A stretch of 64,000 bases of DNA from Rheinheimera nanhaiensis E407-8 (GCF_000296695.1 NZ_BAFK01000004.1:124001-188000); one strand, 5' to 3'. Counted from the stretch's first letter, positions 52,434 through 62,607 are shown. The notes: generated by a model not told the origin, from the sequence alone. Made by a program: numbers and translations.

Positions 52434-53530
52434 GCCTGAGCATTTTGCTGTTGCCACCACTGCATAAGTTCAGTGGCATTGCCCTGCATCAGCACCGGCA
52501 AGCCGCGTTTTTGCAACTGATACTGATACATAGGGTCGTAATAGTCGCTAAGCAGCCGAGCTATCCACAGCCGGTGTAGTTGAATATCGCCGCTGTGCTG
52601 CTGTGCAGTTAATGCCCGTTCCAGCATAGCAGAGAGCTCAGTGTACAGCGCGCCGCCCAGGCGTTTGGCAATACGTGCCATCCCCTGGCGCAACATAGTG
52701 CTAAACACGGCAAAGCCCTGTTCGCCCTCCGCGGCCACTGCCTCCATATGCAAGCCGATAATATAATCCTGCAGTATCACCTCTATGCGCGCTGTTAATG
52801 GCTCGTCCAGCAGCAATAGCGGGCTGTGCTGCATCGCCTGATACAAAGTATGCGGAATATTGCGCTGGCCAATTAATAAACTTTCATCTTCTAACAACAG
52901 AAATGGCGGCTTGTCGCTTTGCACCTGCAATAGCCTGGCCGCCAGAGCGTTTTCAAAACTGATTTGGCTGGGCTGAGCCGCTAATTTACGGCCAAAGGCC
53001 GAACCACGATGATTGGCCAGTGCTTCTAAATCTACTGCCTGCAACTGTTTAAGTAAGCGGGTTTTACCGCTGCCGGTGGGGCCAGCCAATAATAACAGTG
53101 GCTGTTTTGCCGCCTGCGCTATCACATTAATCGCCGCCTGGCGCAGTGCTTTAAAGCCGCCTTGTACTCTGGGATAAATCACGCCGGCGTCAGCCAGCCA
53201 CAGCTGAGCAATTTGCGAGCGCAGGCCGCCACGGGCACAGTACAACATGCCGTTTGGGTGAGCTTTGGCAAATTCTGCCCAGGCTTGCACCCGCGCCGCT
53301 TTAACCTGCCCCTGCACCAGCTGATGGCCCAGCGTGATGGCAGCCTGCTGGCCCTGTTGTTTATAACAGGTGCCCACGGCGGCGCGCTCTGTGTCGGTCA
53401 TCAGAGGTAAATTAATGCTGCCACACAGCGCACCACGGCTAAACTCCTGCGGTGCGCGCAGGTCAATTAGCGGCAGTTGCTGCTGTAAAATAGCGTGATA
53501 ATTCGCCGTAAGCGGTAAATTTGGCGTCAT
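52430..53530 (-). CDS. mnmH: tRNA 2-selenouridine synthase
   Basis: A 366-residue enzyme (also called SelU/YbbB). The N-terminal part is a rhodanese domain with the active-site loop YCARGGLRS (Cys98); the second part carries a P-loop GPTGSGKT (residues 150-157) for binding tRNA or nucleotide. It replaces sulfur by selenium in 5-methylaminomethyl-2-thiouridine at tRNA position 34, using selenophosphate made by the product of the next gene. It lies 9 bases after the selD stop, so the pair is an operon. The two together indicate selenium use for tRNA; no selA or selB is in the window. Confidence 0.95.
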   Translation of the reverse strand: MTPNLPLTANYHAILQQQLPLIDLRAPQEFSRGALCGSINLPLMTDTERAAVGTCYKQQGQQAAITLGHQLVQGQVKAARVQAWAEFAKAHPNGMLYCARGGLRSQIAQLWLADAGVIYPRVQGGFKALRQAAINVIAQAAKQPLLLLAGPTGSGKTRLLKQLQAVDLEALANHRGSAFGRKLAAQPSQISFENALAARLLQVQSDKPPFLLLEDESLLIGQRNIPHTLYQAMQHSPLLLLDEPLTARIEVILQDYIIGLHMEAVAAEGEQGFAVFSTMLRQGMARIAKRLGGALYTELSAMLERALTAQQHSGDIQLHRLWIARLLSDYYDPMYQYQLQKRGLPVLMQGNATELMQWWQQQNAQA

Positions 53531-53539
53531 CTGCCGGGT

Positions 53540-54580
53540 TTAACGCACACGAATACGATGGCCACGACTGCGGGCTTTTAGCTCGCCAATCGGCTGCAGC
53601 GCTAAATCGTAGGCTACCGCCAGATGAATAAAAGCCGCCTCAGCCTGCGGGCTAACCGCCACCAGCAAGCCACCACTGGTTTGCGGATCGCACAGCAGCG
53701 CCTGCTGTTCACTGCTCAATGGTGATACTTTGCCGCCATAGCTGGCAAAGTTGCGGCCACTGCCACCGGGAATGCAACCTTTGGCAATATAGTCCGGCAC
53801 AAACGGCAGTACCGGTACCGCGTGGCTATCAAGCTCAGCATTCAGGCCGCTGCCTTCGCACATTTCCAGTAAATGACCCAACAAGCCAAAGCCAGTCACA
53901 TCGGTCATCGCATTTATACCGTCAATTTTTGCCATATCGGCACCGATGCGGTTTAACTGCACCATAGTGTCACGCGCCAGCAGCGCATGCTCTGGCAGCA
54001 GTTTTTTCTGCTTTTGCGCGGTCGTTAAAATACCCACCCCCAGCGGTTTGGTTAAATACAACCTATCGCCGACTTTGGCGGTATCGTTACGTTTTAGCTG
54101 ATCTATCGCCACCCGGCCATTTACAGCCAGGCCAAATATCGGCTCGGGCGCATCAATACTGTGGCCACCGGCCAGCATAATGCCGGCCTCTTTGCAGGTA
54201 TGACGGGCGCCTTCCAGCACCTGCTGCGCCAGCTCTGGCGGCAATTTACTCACTGGCCAGCCTAAGATGGCGATCGCCAGCATAGGCGTACCGCCCATCG
54301 CATAGATATCGCTGATCGCATTGGTGGCCGCCACCCGGCCAAAATCAAAGGCGTCATCGCAAATGGGCATAAAAAAGTCAGTGGTGCTTAACAGCGCAGT
54401 GCCATCGCCCAAGTTATAGGCGGCAGCGTCGTCTTTACTGGCGTTACCCACCAGCACGTTGTCGTCGTGCATTGTCAGGCCGGAGGCTAAAATTTTATCC
54501 AGCACCTGAGGCGAAATTTTACAGCCGCAGCCAGCGCCGTGGCTGTACTCGGTAAGCTTAATAGTGGAAAAATCAGACAT
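53540..54580 (-). CDS. selD: Selenide, water dikinase (selenophosphate synthase)
   Basis: A 346-residue enzyme that makes selenophosphate from selenide and ATP. The N-terminal active loop is HGAGCGCK: Cys18 (Cys17 in E. coli) with Lys21, so the residue that is selenocysteine in some organisms is cysteine here. The ATP-binding strand [16 protein letters not shown] and the [10 protein letters not shown] region are present. The ATG at 54578-54580 gives the E. coli-like N-terminus [18 protein letters not shown]. Its product feeds mnmH, directly downstream. Confidence 0.96.
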   Translation of the reverse strand: MSDFSTIKLTEYSHGAGCGCKISPQVLDKILASGLTMHDDNVLVGNASKDDAAAYNLGDGTALLSTTDFFMPICDDAFDFGRVAATNAISDIYAMGGTPMLAIAILGWPVSKLPPELAQQVLEGARHTCKEAGIMLAGGHSIDAPEPIFGLAVNGRVAIDQLKRNDTAKVGDRLYLTKPLGVGILTTAQKQKKLLPEHALLARDTMVQLNRIGADMAKIDGINAMTDVTGFGLLGHLLEMCEGSGLNAELDSHAVPVLPFVPDYIAKGCIPGGSGRNFASYGGKVSPLSSEQQALLCDPQTSGGLLVAVSPQAEAAFIHLAVAYDLALQPIGELKARSRGHRIRVR

Positions 54581-54702
54581 AGTCAGTATCGGCTTAGACA
54601 CAATAGCGCCAACATACCCAAAGCCTTTTGCAATAACAAGGCATCTTTTACTTGCCGGCTATTACCGCTACACTCGGGCGGTATTTTTGAAAAGGAAACG
54701 CT

Positions 54703-56538
54703 ATGTCTGTCCGTTTTTTGCTCTGCGCCACCACCCTGCTGGCCACTACTGCGGCTATCGCCGACGATAACTATACCTACGCCAACTATGCTGATGTGAA
54801 GGTGCAGCACCTGCATCTGGATCTTGCAGTTAATTTCGCTGATAAAGCCCTGACCGGCTTCGCCGATTTGCAGCTAAGCTGGCAAAACCAGCAAACTAAC
54901 ACTGTATATCTGGATAGCCGCGATTTAATCATCGATAGAGTGTACGCCAAGCGTGCCGATGGCCAATGGCAAAAAGTGGCGTTTGAGCTTAGCGCGCGCG
55001 ATGCGGTGCTGGGCAGTAAGCTGACAATAACGCCCGGCTTTCAGGCGCAAACCCTGCGTATTTACTATAGCTCTACCGACAAGGCCTCGGGCCTGCAGTG
55101 GTTAACGCCAGAGCAAACCGCCGGCAAAACCACGCCCTTTATGTTTAGCCAAAACCAGGCCATTCATGCCCGCAGCTGGATCCCCATTCAGGACACGCCC
55201 GCAGTGCGTATGACCTACAGCGCCCGTATTCAAACCCCCGACAATGTACTGGCGGTGATGAGCGCACCAAACGATCCGGCCAGTGCCCGTGATGGTGATT
55301 ATCAGTTTTTTATGCCACAGGCCATACCAGCGTATTTAATTGCTATTGCCGCCGGTGATTTGCAATTTAAAGCCATGAGTGAGCAAACCGGGGTTTATGC
55401 CGAGCCCTATATTTTGCAAGCCTCGGCGGAGGAATTTGCCAGCACTCAGGCCATGATCGACGCCACCGAACAGCTGTATGGCGATTACCGCTGGGGCCGC
55501 TATGATTTGCTGATCTTACCGCCCAGTTTCCCCTTTGGTGGTATGGAAAACCCGGTACTGAGCTTTATTACCCCCACCGTCGTGGCCGGGGATGGCAGCC
55601 TGGTGAATTTAATTGCCCATGAACTGGCGCACTCCTGGTCAGGTAACCTGGTAACCAATGCCACCTGGCGCGACCTGTGGCTAAATGAAGGTTTTACCTC
55701 TTATGTTGAAAACCGCATTATGGAGCAGGTGTTCGGTACTGACCGCGCGGTGATGGAGCAGGCACTGTCGGTACAGGGTTTAAAAGACGAACTGGCGCAT
55801 ATGCCGGCTAATGACAGCATACTGCATATCGATTTACAGGGCCGCGACCCTGACGATGCGTTTAGTGGCGTGCCTTACACCAAGGGCCAGCTGTTTTTAA
55901 TGTTTCTGGAGCAAAAGTTTGGCCGCGACAAGTTCGACCCTTTTGTTAAACAATACTTTGACGACCATGCCTTTCAAAGCCTGGATACCGCCCGCTTTGT
56001 GGTATACCTTGAGCAACAACTGCTGACCAAGTACCCCGGCATAGTGTCACTGGACGAGGTAAAGCGCTGGATTTATCAGCCTGGCTTACCTGAGGATACG
56101 CCAGAGCCACAATCTGATGCTTTTAATCAGGTGCAGCAGCAAGCCAATGGCTGGTTAGCCGGCGCAGCGGCCTTAAGCAGCTTGCCCACTGATAACTGGA
56201 CGGTGCACCAGTGGCTGTATTTTATTAATAACCTGCCGCTTAGCATTACCCCCGAGCAACTGGCCGAGCTGGATGCCACCTTTAACCTGACATTATCAAG
56301 CAACAGTGAAATTGCCCATGCCTGGTATTTACTGGCACTGAAAACCGGCTATCAGGACATTGCCGCCCCACTGGAGCAGTATCTGATTAACATAGGCCGG
56401 CGTAAGCTGATTATTCCGCTGTATAAACAGCTGGCCAGCACGCCGGAGGGCCTAGCCTTTGCCCGTGCCGTGTATGAAAAAGCCCGGCCGGGCTATCACC
56501 CACTGGCGCAAGGTACTGTGGACGAGCTATTAAAGTAG
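54703..56538 (+). CDS. M1 family aminopeptidase, leukotriene A4 hydrolase-like
   Basis: A 611-residue zinc metallopeptidase with a signal peptide (residues 1-20). The exopeptidase motif FPFGGMENP comes before the zinc site HELAHSW (His306, Glu307, His310) and the third ligand Glu329 in WLNEGF. The C-terminal helical domain (about 455-611) fits the LTA4H-type aminopeptidases, with [15 protein letters not shown] near its start. The reaction is removal of N-terminal residues from peptides; the predicted location is periplasmic. AAGGAAA lies about eight bases before the ATG. No linked genes are apparent. Confidence 0.93.
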   Translation: MSVRFLLCATTLLATTAAIADDNYTYANYADVKVQHLHLDLAVNFADKALTGFADLQLSWQNQQTNTVYLDSRDLIIDRVYAKRADGQWQKVAFELSARDAVLGSKLTITPGFQAQTLRIYYSSTDKASGLQWLTPEQTAGKTTPFMFSQNQAIHARSWIPIQDTPAVRMTYSARIQTPDNVLAVMSAPNDPASARDGDYQFFMPQAIPAYLIAIAAGDLQFKAMSEQTGVYAEPYILQASAEEFASTQAMIDATEQLYGDYRWGRYDLLILPPSFPFGGMENPVLSFITPTVVAGDGSLVNLIAHELAHSWSGNLVTNATWRDLWLNEGFTSYVENRIMEQVFGTDRAVMEQALSVQGLKDELAHMPANDSILHIDLQGRDPDDAFSGVPYTKGQLFLMFLEQKFGRDKFDPFVKQYFDDHAFQSLDTARFVVYLEQQLLTKYPGIVSLDEVKRWIYQPGLPEDTPEPQSDAFNQVQQQANGWLAGAAALSSLPTDNWTVHQWLYFINNLPLSITPEQLAELDATFNLTLSSNSEIAHAWYLLALKTGYQDIAAPLEQYLINIGRRKLIIPLYKQLASTPEGLAFARAVYEKARPGYHPLAQGTVDELLK

Positions 56539-56565
56539 CTTTGTAGCATTAAACCGTGCTGATCT

Positions 56566-56603
56566 AAAACCTGTTGTTAGCGTAATGGCTGGCAACAGGT
56601 TTT
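56566..56603 (+). terminator. Hairpin terminator after the aminopeptidase gene
   Basis: AAAACCTGTTG, loop, CAACAGGTTTT followed by ATTAT. Eleven pairs; the T-tract is short but the A-run is present, so it may serve both directions. It lies 28 bases after the stop. Confidence 0.6.
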
Positions 56604-56617
56604 ATTATGAGTAGCCC

Positions 56618-56746
56618 ATGCAAAAACTGTTTTATGACGGCAGCTGCCGGCTCTGCCGGCGCGAAATTAAAGGGCTGGTGAAAAAAGCTTCTGCCTACTG
56701 GGCAGCGAAACGCAGCCACTGTAGCAACGGCGATTGCGCGGTATAA
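56618..56746 (+). pseudogene. N-terminal remnant of a DUF393 (DCC1-type) thiol-disulfide protein
   Basis: From the ATG at 56618 the sequence reads MQKLFYDGSCRLCRREIKGL, the start of DUF393 proteins, with the redox pair Cys-Arg-Leu-Cys (residues 10 and 13). After about 22 residues the similarity ends and a stop follows at 56746, where a full protein would be about 120-150 residues. The remainder up to 56838 has an open stretch that overlaps the next start by four bases but has no clear family. I take it as a truncated gene; a functional 42-residue peptide is possible but unlikely. Confidence 0.6.
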
Positions 56747-56837
56747 GCATGCGCCGGCGTACTGTACTGGTGGGAATATTAACCGAACAAGAGCGGATGT
56801 CACTGCTTTTGCAGGCAGCCGAAGTGGAGACCACAGC

Positions 56838-57269
56838 ATGAGACTGATCAAGCTGCTGGGTTACGCCGGCCTGATCCCGTTTGTGGTGTTGCCGCTACTG
56901 TATGCCACACCGATGTGGCTCAGCCAGGCGACAATATTGGCGCTTTATCAGCTATACAGTGCGCTGATTTTAGGCTTTATGGCCGGAGTATTCTGGCCGG
57001 TGCTACACAGCAACACGGCAAGCCAGGCCAAAACCGAGCGGTTGGCGCTGGCAGCGGTGGCTTTCCCGGTACTAAGCTTTGTGGCGCTATTTAGTGCACC
57101 TGAGTATTTTTTGCCGGCGCAAGCCTGCTTGTTTGTGCTGCTGCGTTTAACCGAATACCGGCTGGGCCTGAACCGGCAATACGCCGGCCCTTATCGCAGC
57201 TTACGAAATCAGCTGACGTTGGTTGTGCTGGCCAGCCATGTATTGTTGTATTTTTTGGCCAGTGTCTGA
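56838..57269 (+). CDS. DUF3429 family membrane protein
   Basis: A 143-residue membrane protein with four or five hydrophobic segments. The pattern LLGYAGLIPFVVLPL, then LYSALILGFMAGVFWP, and LRLTEYRLGLNRQYAGPYRS matches DUF3429, an uncharacterised family of proteobacterial membrane proteins. The ATG overlaps by four bases the end of a short open stretch upstream (TGA within ATGA), suggesting an earlier translational coupling to the decayed DUF393 region. The function is unknown. Confidence 0.82.
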   Translation: MRLIKLLGYAGLIPFVVLPLLYATPMWLSQATILALYQLYSALILGFMAGVFWPVLHSNTASQAKTERLALAAVAFPVLSFVALFSAPEYFLPAQACLFVLLRLTEYRLGLNRQYAGPYRSLRNQLTLVVLASHVLLYFLASV

Positions 57270-57321
57270 TGTGTTAACAGCGGTTAAGTGCGTATCCCTG
57301 CTGACTATCTAGCAGCCAAAG

Positions 57322-59835
57322 TTAACTTAACGGGCTGTGCTCGTCTATCCAGCGGGCCGTTTCGGCAGCGGCTGCCGGTTTGGCAAACAAATACCCCTGA
57401 TAACAATAGCAACCACTTTGACGCAACAGCTCGTACTGCGCCTGGGTTTCTACCCCTTCTGCTATCAGTTTCATGCCAAAAGTGTTGGCAATACCAATGA
57501 TGGCCTCTACGATTACCCAGTCGCGCGGTTTGCCAGAGCTGGCGCTACGGACAAAGTACTGGTCGATCTTTACTTCATCAAACGGCAAGCGTGATAAATA
57601 AGACAGCGACGAATAACCGGTGCCAAAGTCATCCATGGAAAACCTGACACCCAACTGTTTTATTTGCTGCATGCGGCTGACCGCATCGTCAAGATCAGCC
57701 AGGATCAGGCTTTCGGTTAACTCTAACATGAGTTGCTCTGGCTTAAACTGATACTGGCTTAAGCACTGCTGTACCTGTGCAATAAACTCCGGTTGATAAA
57801 ACTGCCGTGCACTGATATTGACCGACATGATCAGCTCGCGCAGCTTCGGTTCACTCTGCCAGCGCTGCAATTGAGCACAAGCTTGCTGCAACACCCAATG
57901 GCCGATGCTGTCAATCTGGCCGGTTTCTTCGGCCAGCGCAATAAAGCGGGCCGGTGACACATAGCCCAGCTCTGGGTGTTGCCAGCGCAGCAGCGCTTCT
58001 ACCCCTACCACTTTGCCACTATCAGTTAACTGGGGCTGGTAGTGTAATTCGAACTGCCCGGCCGCCAGCGCCGCCGCTAAAGCAAGCTCCAGCTGATAGC
58101 GCTGCTGAATTTCTGCTGTCATAGCCGGGTTAAAACACACCTGGCTGTTACTGCCCAGCGCTTTAGCATGTGACAGCGCAATAGCGGCTTGTTTTAATAA
58201 CTCATCTGACGAAGCGCCGGGCTGCGCCAGGCAGTATCCGATGGATACCGTACAATGATACTGATGCTGCTGAATATCAAATGGCTGCTGCATTAACTGG
58301 CGCAGTGCGCTGCATTGTTGCTCAGCCTTGGGCTCCAACTCACCGGACAACGCGCCAGGTAGCAGCATAACAAACTCGTCACTGCTTAAACGGCCACAGT
58401 AAGCATTTGCCGGCGCTGCCACGCGTAGCCGCTTTGCCATTTGGATCAGCAACTGATCTCCGGCCTGATGGCCCTGGGTATCGTTTAAGCGTTTAAACTG
58501 GTCAATATCCAACAGGATTACCGCCACAGCGCTGTGCTCAGTTGCCTCGTCACACAGTTGTTGCAGCTGCTGCTGAATTTTGCCACGGTTAAAAAGGCCG
58601 GTCAGGCTGTCAAAGTAAGCCAGTTGCTGAATTTGCTGCTCGGTAGCTTTGCGCGCCGTTACATCAGTAATAAAGCCACTCCAGCTTACGCCGCCCGGGT
58701 CACGCTGCGGCTGGGCATTACCCAGCATCCAGCGTACCCTGCCGCTACTATCTTGCACGCGGTACTCGTGATACCACAGGCTGAGTTGCTCTGCCGAGCG
58801 ATAAACCGATTGCAACATCGCATCCCGATCATCCGGATGAATCGCCTTCAGTGCCGGTAAGGCATCCTGCTTTGCCTGTTCAGGCGAGATACCATAAATA
58901 TCGCGGATCGCCTCGCTGGCATAAGGAAAGCTAAAATGGCCATCGTTCGCCAGCCTGAACTCGTACACTAATCCTGGCACGCGGGACGCTATGCCCTGCA
59001 GCCGCAGCGCCAGCTGCTGCGTTTGCAACATGGCCTGATAACGGCTTTGCTCGGCATCCAGCACCCGGCGGCGCATTAACACTGTAATGGTCGCCAGCAG
59101 CAAGATGGTCACAGCCACCACCACCGCCAGGGTACCCAGCGTTTGCTTACTCATTACCCTGCCGCCCAAACCATACACCTGCTCGGCGGGCAAAAATACG
59201 GTAGCGTGCATGGCAACATAGTGCATGCTGGCGATCGCCATCCCCATCACCACCGAGCTGATAAACTCCAGCAACAGTTGGTTAGCCAACCAGCGGTTTA
59301 ACAGCGGCCGCACCGACAGCGCCAGCGTTGCCAACAATACCGCTACTACCACCGACAGCACAAACAGCAACGGCTGATACAGCCGCTCTGCCTGCATCAC
59401 CATCGCCGCCATACCGATATAATGCATACAACCAATACCGGCGCCCATCAGCACACCACCACGCACTATGGCCAGCGGCCGCTGCACACCGGCGGCCACC
59501 ACTTTAAGCGTGACAAAGGCTGCAGCAATGGCCGGCAGTACCGACAGCAACGTCAGGCTTAGCTGATAACTCACCTCGACCGGTAGCTGAAGCGACATCA
59601 TGCCGGTAAAGTGCATGGCCCAGACCCCCAGCCCCATCGCAACCGAGCCACTGCTTAGCCATAAACGGTATGACAAACTACTGACGGCCTGTTGCATTAA
59701 ATGGCGGTGACTAAAACTGGTGTAGGCGGCCAGAATGGCAATCAGCAACGACAGCAGCACCAGCGTACCAGTGTGCTGCCCCTGATACGCCTGCGATAAG
59801 TCCGTACTGTTGGTGGTAAAAGCAAGTAACGACAT
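57322..59835 (-). CDS. MHYT-PAS-GGDEF-EAL cyclic-di-GMP phosphodiesterase
   Basis: An 837-residue inner-membrane signalling protein. Residues 1 to about 255 form seven hydrophobic segments with three MHYT-type motifs (MHFT, MHYI, MHYV), proposed to bind copper or sense gases. A PAS domain follows (about 285-405), then a GGDEF domain and an EAL domain (about 580-825). The GGDEF active-site motif is SSDEF (484-488), so cyclase activity is likely lost, while the EAL motif is intact (Glu613) with KIDQYFV and DDFGTGYSS; it should act as a c-di-GMP phosphodiesterase. It is a single gene. Confidence 0.93.
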   Translation of the reverse strand: MSLLAFTTNSTDLSQAYQGQHTGTLVLLSLLIAILAAYTSFSHRHLMQQAVSSLSYRLWLSSGSVAMGLGVWAMHFTGMMSLQLPVEVSYQLSLTLLSVLPAIAAAFVTLKVVAAGVQRPLAIVRGGVLMGAGIGCMHYIGMAAMVMQAERLYQPLLFVLSVVVAVLLATLALSVRPLLNRWLANQLLLEFISSVVMGMAIASMHYVAMHATVFLPAEQVYGLGGRVMSKQTLGTLAVVVAVTILLLATITVLMRRRVLDAEQSRYQAMLQTQQLALRLQGIASRVPGLVYEFRLANDGHFSFPYASEAIRDIYGISPEQAKQDALPALKAIHPDDRDAMLQSVYRSAEQLSLWYHEYRVQDSSGRVRWMLGNAQPQRDPGGVSWSGFITDVTARKATEQQIQQLAYFDSLTGLFNRGKIQQQLQQLCDEATEHSAVAVILLDIDQFKRLNDTQGHQAGDQLLIQMAKRLRVAAPANAYCGRLSSDEFVMLLPGALSGELEPKAEQQCSALRQLMQQPFDIQQHQYHCTVSIGYCLAQPGASSDELLKQAAIALSHAKALGSNSQVCFNPAMTAEIQQRYQLELALAAALAAGQFELHYQPQLTDSGKVVGVEALLRWQHPELGYVSPARFIALAEETGQIDSIGHWVLQQACAQLQRWQSEPKLRELIMSVNISARQFYQPEFIAQVQQCLSQYQFKPEQLMLELTESLILADLDDAVSRMQQIKQLGVRFSMDDFGTGYSSLSYLSRLPFDEVKIDQYFVRSASSGKPRDWVIVEAIIGIANTFGMKLIAEGVETQAQYELLRQSGCYCYQGYLFAKPAAAAETARWIDEHSPLS

Positions 59836-59929
59836 ACAGCCACTTAATGATGAATTGACATAAGTATCAGCTTAGCCCAGCCACATCTGCAGCGAAATAT
59901 GGCCAGGCGGCGCTGGTGTGCGGCCAAGG

Positions 59930-60982
59930 CTAAAATGGCGCCGGGTATTGCTGGAGAAACTGCGTTAAATCGTCCAGCACCTGTGCTGACAAAGGCTGGG
60001 CAAAGGCGGCGATATTTTGTTCAAGTTGCGCCATACTGGTGGCCCCAATAATGGTTGAGGTAACCCCCTCGACCTGATTAACCCAGGCTAATGCCAGCTG
60101 CACCGGCGCCATGTTGTGCGCGGCAGCCAGCGCAACAAAGGCCGCTATCGCCTGGTTCGACTGCGGCGTATCACGAAACAAGCCATTGCGCTGCAGCATA
60201 CTCCAGCGCGAGCCGGCCGGCCGTGCACCACCAAGGTATTTACCACTTAGCGCGCCGCCGGCCAGCGGCGACCACGGCAGATAGGCAATATTTTCATGTA
60301 CACATTGCTCAATTAAGTAGGGCCAGTCTTTGCTGTGCAGCAGACTAAACTCATTCTGAATCGACACCATGCGCGGTACGTTGTGTTGCTTGCTAAGCTG
60401 CAGGTACTGGCTGATACCCCAGGGCGTTTCATTGGATACGCCACAAAAACGGATCTTACCGGCTTTAACGCAGTTATCCAGCGCCTGCAACAGCTCAAGC
60501 ATTTGCTCAGTTTGTTCAGCGCGGCTCACGTCACTAAAACCAATGCGGCCGACCCGGTGCTTACCAAAATGCGGCGAAACCCGGTTGGGCCAGTGCAGCT
60601 GATATAAATCGATATAGTCGGTTTGCAGACGCTGCAACGAAGCGTCTACTGCCTGCACTAAGGTAGCGGCTGTCATAGGCCCGCCACCACGGATATAAGA
60701 CAGCCCACTGCCGGCCATTTTGCTGGCGATAATCAGCTTGCTGCGCCTGCCCGGATTGCGTTTGAGCCAATCACCAATAATAGCTTCGGTGGCGCCATAG
60801 GTTTCGCTACTGGGCGGCACTGCATACATCTCAGCGGTGTCGATAAAATTCACGCCCTGCGCCAGCGCATAATCCAGCTGTGCATCGGCATCCGCCTGAT
60901 TATTTTGACAGCCCCAGGTCATAGTGCCCAAACACACGCGCGATACCGCCAAACCACTGTGGCCTAAAACAGAAAACTGCAT
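59930..60982 (-). CDS. NADP(H)-dependent aldo-keto reductase, Tas-like
   Basis: A 350-residue aldo-keto reductase of the Tas type. The catalytic Asp48 and Tyr53 lie in FIDTAEMYAVPP, the conserved Lys is in IIASKMAG, and the His is in YQLHWPN; the C-terminal QNEFSLLHSKD and GATSMAQLEQNI segments form the cofactor pocket. These enzymes reduce aldehydes or ketones with NADPH. E. coli Tas restores tyrosine prototrophy in some conditions, but the usual substrate is unknown. The gene is single and follows a short intergenic gap from the MHYT-EAL gene. Confidence 0.92.
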   Translation of the reverse strand: MQFSVLGHSGLAVSRVCLGTMTWGCQNNQADADAQLDYALAQGVNFIDTAEMYAVPPSSETYGATEAIIGDWLKRNPGRRSKLIIASKMAGSGLSYIRGGGPMTAATLVQAVDASLQRLQTDYIDLYQLHWPNRVSPHFGKHRVGRIGFSDVSRAEQTEQMLELLQALDNCVKAGKIRFCGVSNETPWGISQYLQLSKQHNVPRMVSIQNEFSLLHSKDWPYLIEQCVHENIAYLPWSPLAGGALSGKYLGGARPAGSRWSMLQRNGLFRDTPQSNQAIAAFVALAAAHNMAPVQLALAWVNQVEGVTSTIIGATSMAQLEQNIAAFAQPLSAQVLDDLTQFLQQYPAPF

Positions 60983-61169
60983 GCTTAACCCTGTCAGACA
61001 GTAAATAATGGATGTTATACGTTAAACAGCCTGCTCAGACTATAGCAAGCAATAAAAAGCCGCGCGGCCGCCTTTTTTGTCACCACTGGATAACCACTGG
61101 CAAATAGGCTGGCGTTCAGATGATAGTTTGTAAGATAATCGCACCATCACCACTATCAGAGAGATAACA

Positions 61170-61580
61170 ATGCGCGTATTAGTGAAGTTGGCACTGCTGG
61201 CTCTTTTTCCCCTGCTGGCTGCCTGCTCGGATACTCCGGGAGAACGTAAACTGGAGCAATTACTGCAACAGCAATTTGAACAGCAACACCCAGGCCTGGT
61301 CGAGATTGAACAACTGGAAAAACTCAATGGTTGGACCGACAGCGACACCCGCTACACGGCAGAAGTGAGCTATCAGATCAGTTTTAATAAATCGTTCAAA
61401 GCCTACATGGACGAGCAAACGCAAAAACCGGGTAATCCGTTGGAAAAGATGGCCAGCGGCATGGCGGTTGGTTTACTAAAACTGCAATACGGTGATTTTA
61501 ATGCCGGCGATGTGTATCAGGTAAAGCAGCAAAATCTGCAGCTGCGCCAGACCGAAAAAGGTTGGGCGTTAGCCGATTAA
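61170..61580 (+). CDS. Small lipoprotein of unknown function
   Basis: A 136-residue lipoprotein: signal peptide with lipobox LLAACS (Cys at about 19), then a highly charged, Gln-rich helical stretch (EQLLQQQFEQQHPGLVEIEQ), a GWTDSDTRYTAEVSY strand region and a Gln-rich C-terminal part. I do not recognise a family. The gene is single, with a bidirectional terminator close after the stop shared with the converging OmpA-like gene. It may be an outer-membrane or inner-membrane lipoprotein; there is no Asp after the Cys that would mark inner-membrane retention except Ser-Asp, which leaves this open. Confidence 0.75.
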   Translation: MRVLVKLALLALFPLLAACSDTPGERKLEQLLQQQFEQQHPGLVEIEQLEKLNGWTDSDTRYTAEVSYQISFNKSFKAYMDEQTQKPGNPLEKMASGMAVGLLKLQYGDFNAGDVYQVKQQNLQLRQTEKGWALAD

Positions 61581-61594
61581 CGCTCAGTGGCGGC

Positions 61595-61632
61595 AAAAAA
61601 CAACGGCGGCCGATGGCCGCCGTTGTTTTTTT
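61595..61632. terminator. Bidirectional rho-independent terminator
   Basis: AAAAAACAACGGCGGCC, loop GAT, GGCCGCCGTTGTTTTTTT. A long perfect stem with A and T runs on both sides, between the converging lipoprotein and OmpA-like genes. Confidence 0.92.
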
Positions 61633-61676
61633 GCTTATCAGTTGTCACTCAATGTCCACTCGTTTTAGCCAAGGCG

Positions 61677-62210
61677 TTAAAAAGCAACTTCCAGCTCTAC
61701 CCTACGGTTAGCTGAGCGCCCTTCTTTGGTGCGGTTATCGGCAATAGGCTCAGCCGGGCCTCGGCCCTCGGCAACCAGCTGTGCGTCAGTTAAGCCCTGC
61801 TGTAATAAAAAGGTTCTAACCTGCTCGGCACGTTGTAATGACAACTTATTGTTGTAAGCCAACTGGCCTGAGCTATCGCTATGACCTACTACCGCCACCT
61901 GAGAAAATGGGCTGTTTTTTAACAGTTGCGCAATAGCAGTCAGTTGCTGCTGCAAGTTGTCGCTTAAGCTGGCACCATCATGCGAAAACGCACTGATACC
62001 AGGAAAGCTCAGCTTTAACCGGCCGTCTGCTAATTCAGCGCTTTGCACGGCTGATAACGGCTGCAAGCGTGCCGCAAACACGGTTTGTGGCTTAGCGGCT
62101 TCAGCACTGACCGGTGCAGTTACTGTGTTACTGCTACTAGCCGCTGTGCTGGCACAGCCCGAGGTTAAAACGGCTGCAACAACGGCAGCCAATAGAGATA
62201 AAGTGCGCAA
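61677..62210 (-). CDS. OmpA-family peptidoglycan-binding lipoprotein
   Basis: A 177-residue lipoprotein: lipobox LTSGC (Cys at about 19), a Ser/Thr/Ala linker, then a strand-rich segment and an OmpA C-terminal domain from about 75 to 177 (VVGHSDSSGQLAYNNKLSLQ, then LVAEGRGPAEPIADNRTKEG and NRRVELEVAF). The Asp and Arg residues of this domain hold diaminopimelate of the peptidoglycan. It thus likely tethers the outer membrane to the wall, like Pal or YiaD. The gene is single. Confidence 0.87.
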   Translation of the reverse strand: MRTLSLLAAVVAAVLTSGCASTAASSSNTVTAPVSAEAAKPQTVFAARLQPLSAVQSAELADGRLKLSFPGISAFSHDGASLSDNLQQQLTAIAQLLKNSPFSQVAVVGHSDSSGQLAYNNKLSLQRAEQVRTFLLQQGLTDAQLVAEGRGPAEPIADNRTKEGRSANRRVELEVAF

Positions 62211-62607
62211 AGTAAAACTCCGATGTTAGTGTTAAATAATGGCGCACACTCTAATGGTTTTAATAAAACAAATAAATACTTTAAATTTACATTTTAAAAA
62301 AATAAAACCTCTTTATTTTTTTATTAAAAAACAACATTAACAAAGCCACCCCTTAGCGGCTGATAAGCCTAACCCGGCGGGGTTTTAGCGCCGGTATGAT
62401 TGAACTTTCGCAGCAGATGCACTATGGTACGCCCATGCAACTACTTCATTTCTATTCAGCTGGCACGGCTGCGCTGTGCCGCACGCATAATATCGCTATC
62501 GCCTTCCATTCTTAGGCCGGTTTTGCCCTGCGCGAAACCGGCATAACAGCTTTTTCTTATCGTCATTTTTTCGGCATTGATATGAGCTTTTATAAGGCGC
62601 AGCTAAC
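62211..62607. other. Gene-poor stretch of about 400 bases
   Basis: The first 130 bases are AT-rich, with A-runs that suit a promoter region of the OmpA-like gene. A small open frame of 26 codons (62435-62515, starting MQLLHFYSAGT) on the plus strand ends just before a hairpin GCCGGTTT/AAACCGGC (62516-62542) followed seven bases later by T5. This resembles a leader peptide with a terminator or a short RNA, but I see no recognised family and no strong ribosome site. Nothing else supported. Confidence 0.45.

Noticed and set aside
62370-62387. Short hairpin AACCC/GGGTT followed by TTTT
   Set aside because: Only five pairs and no gene before it in that direction; too weak to call a terminator.
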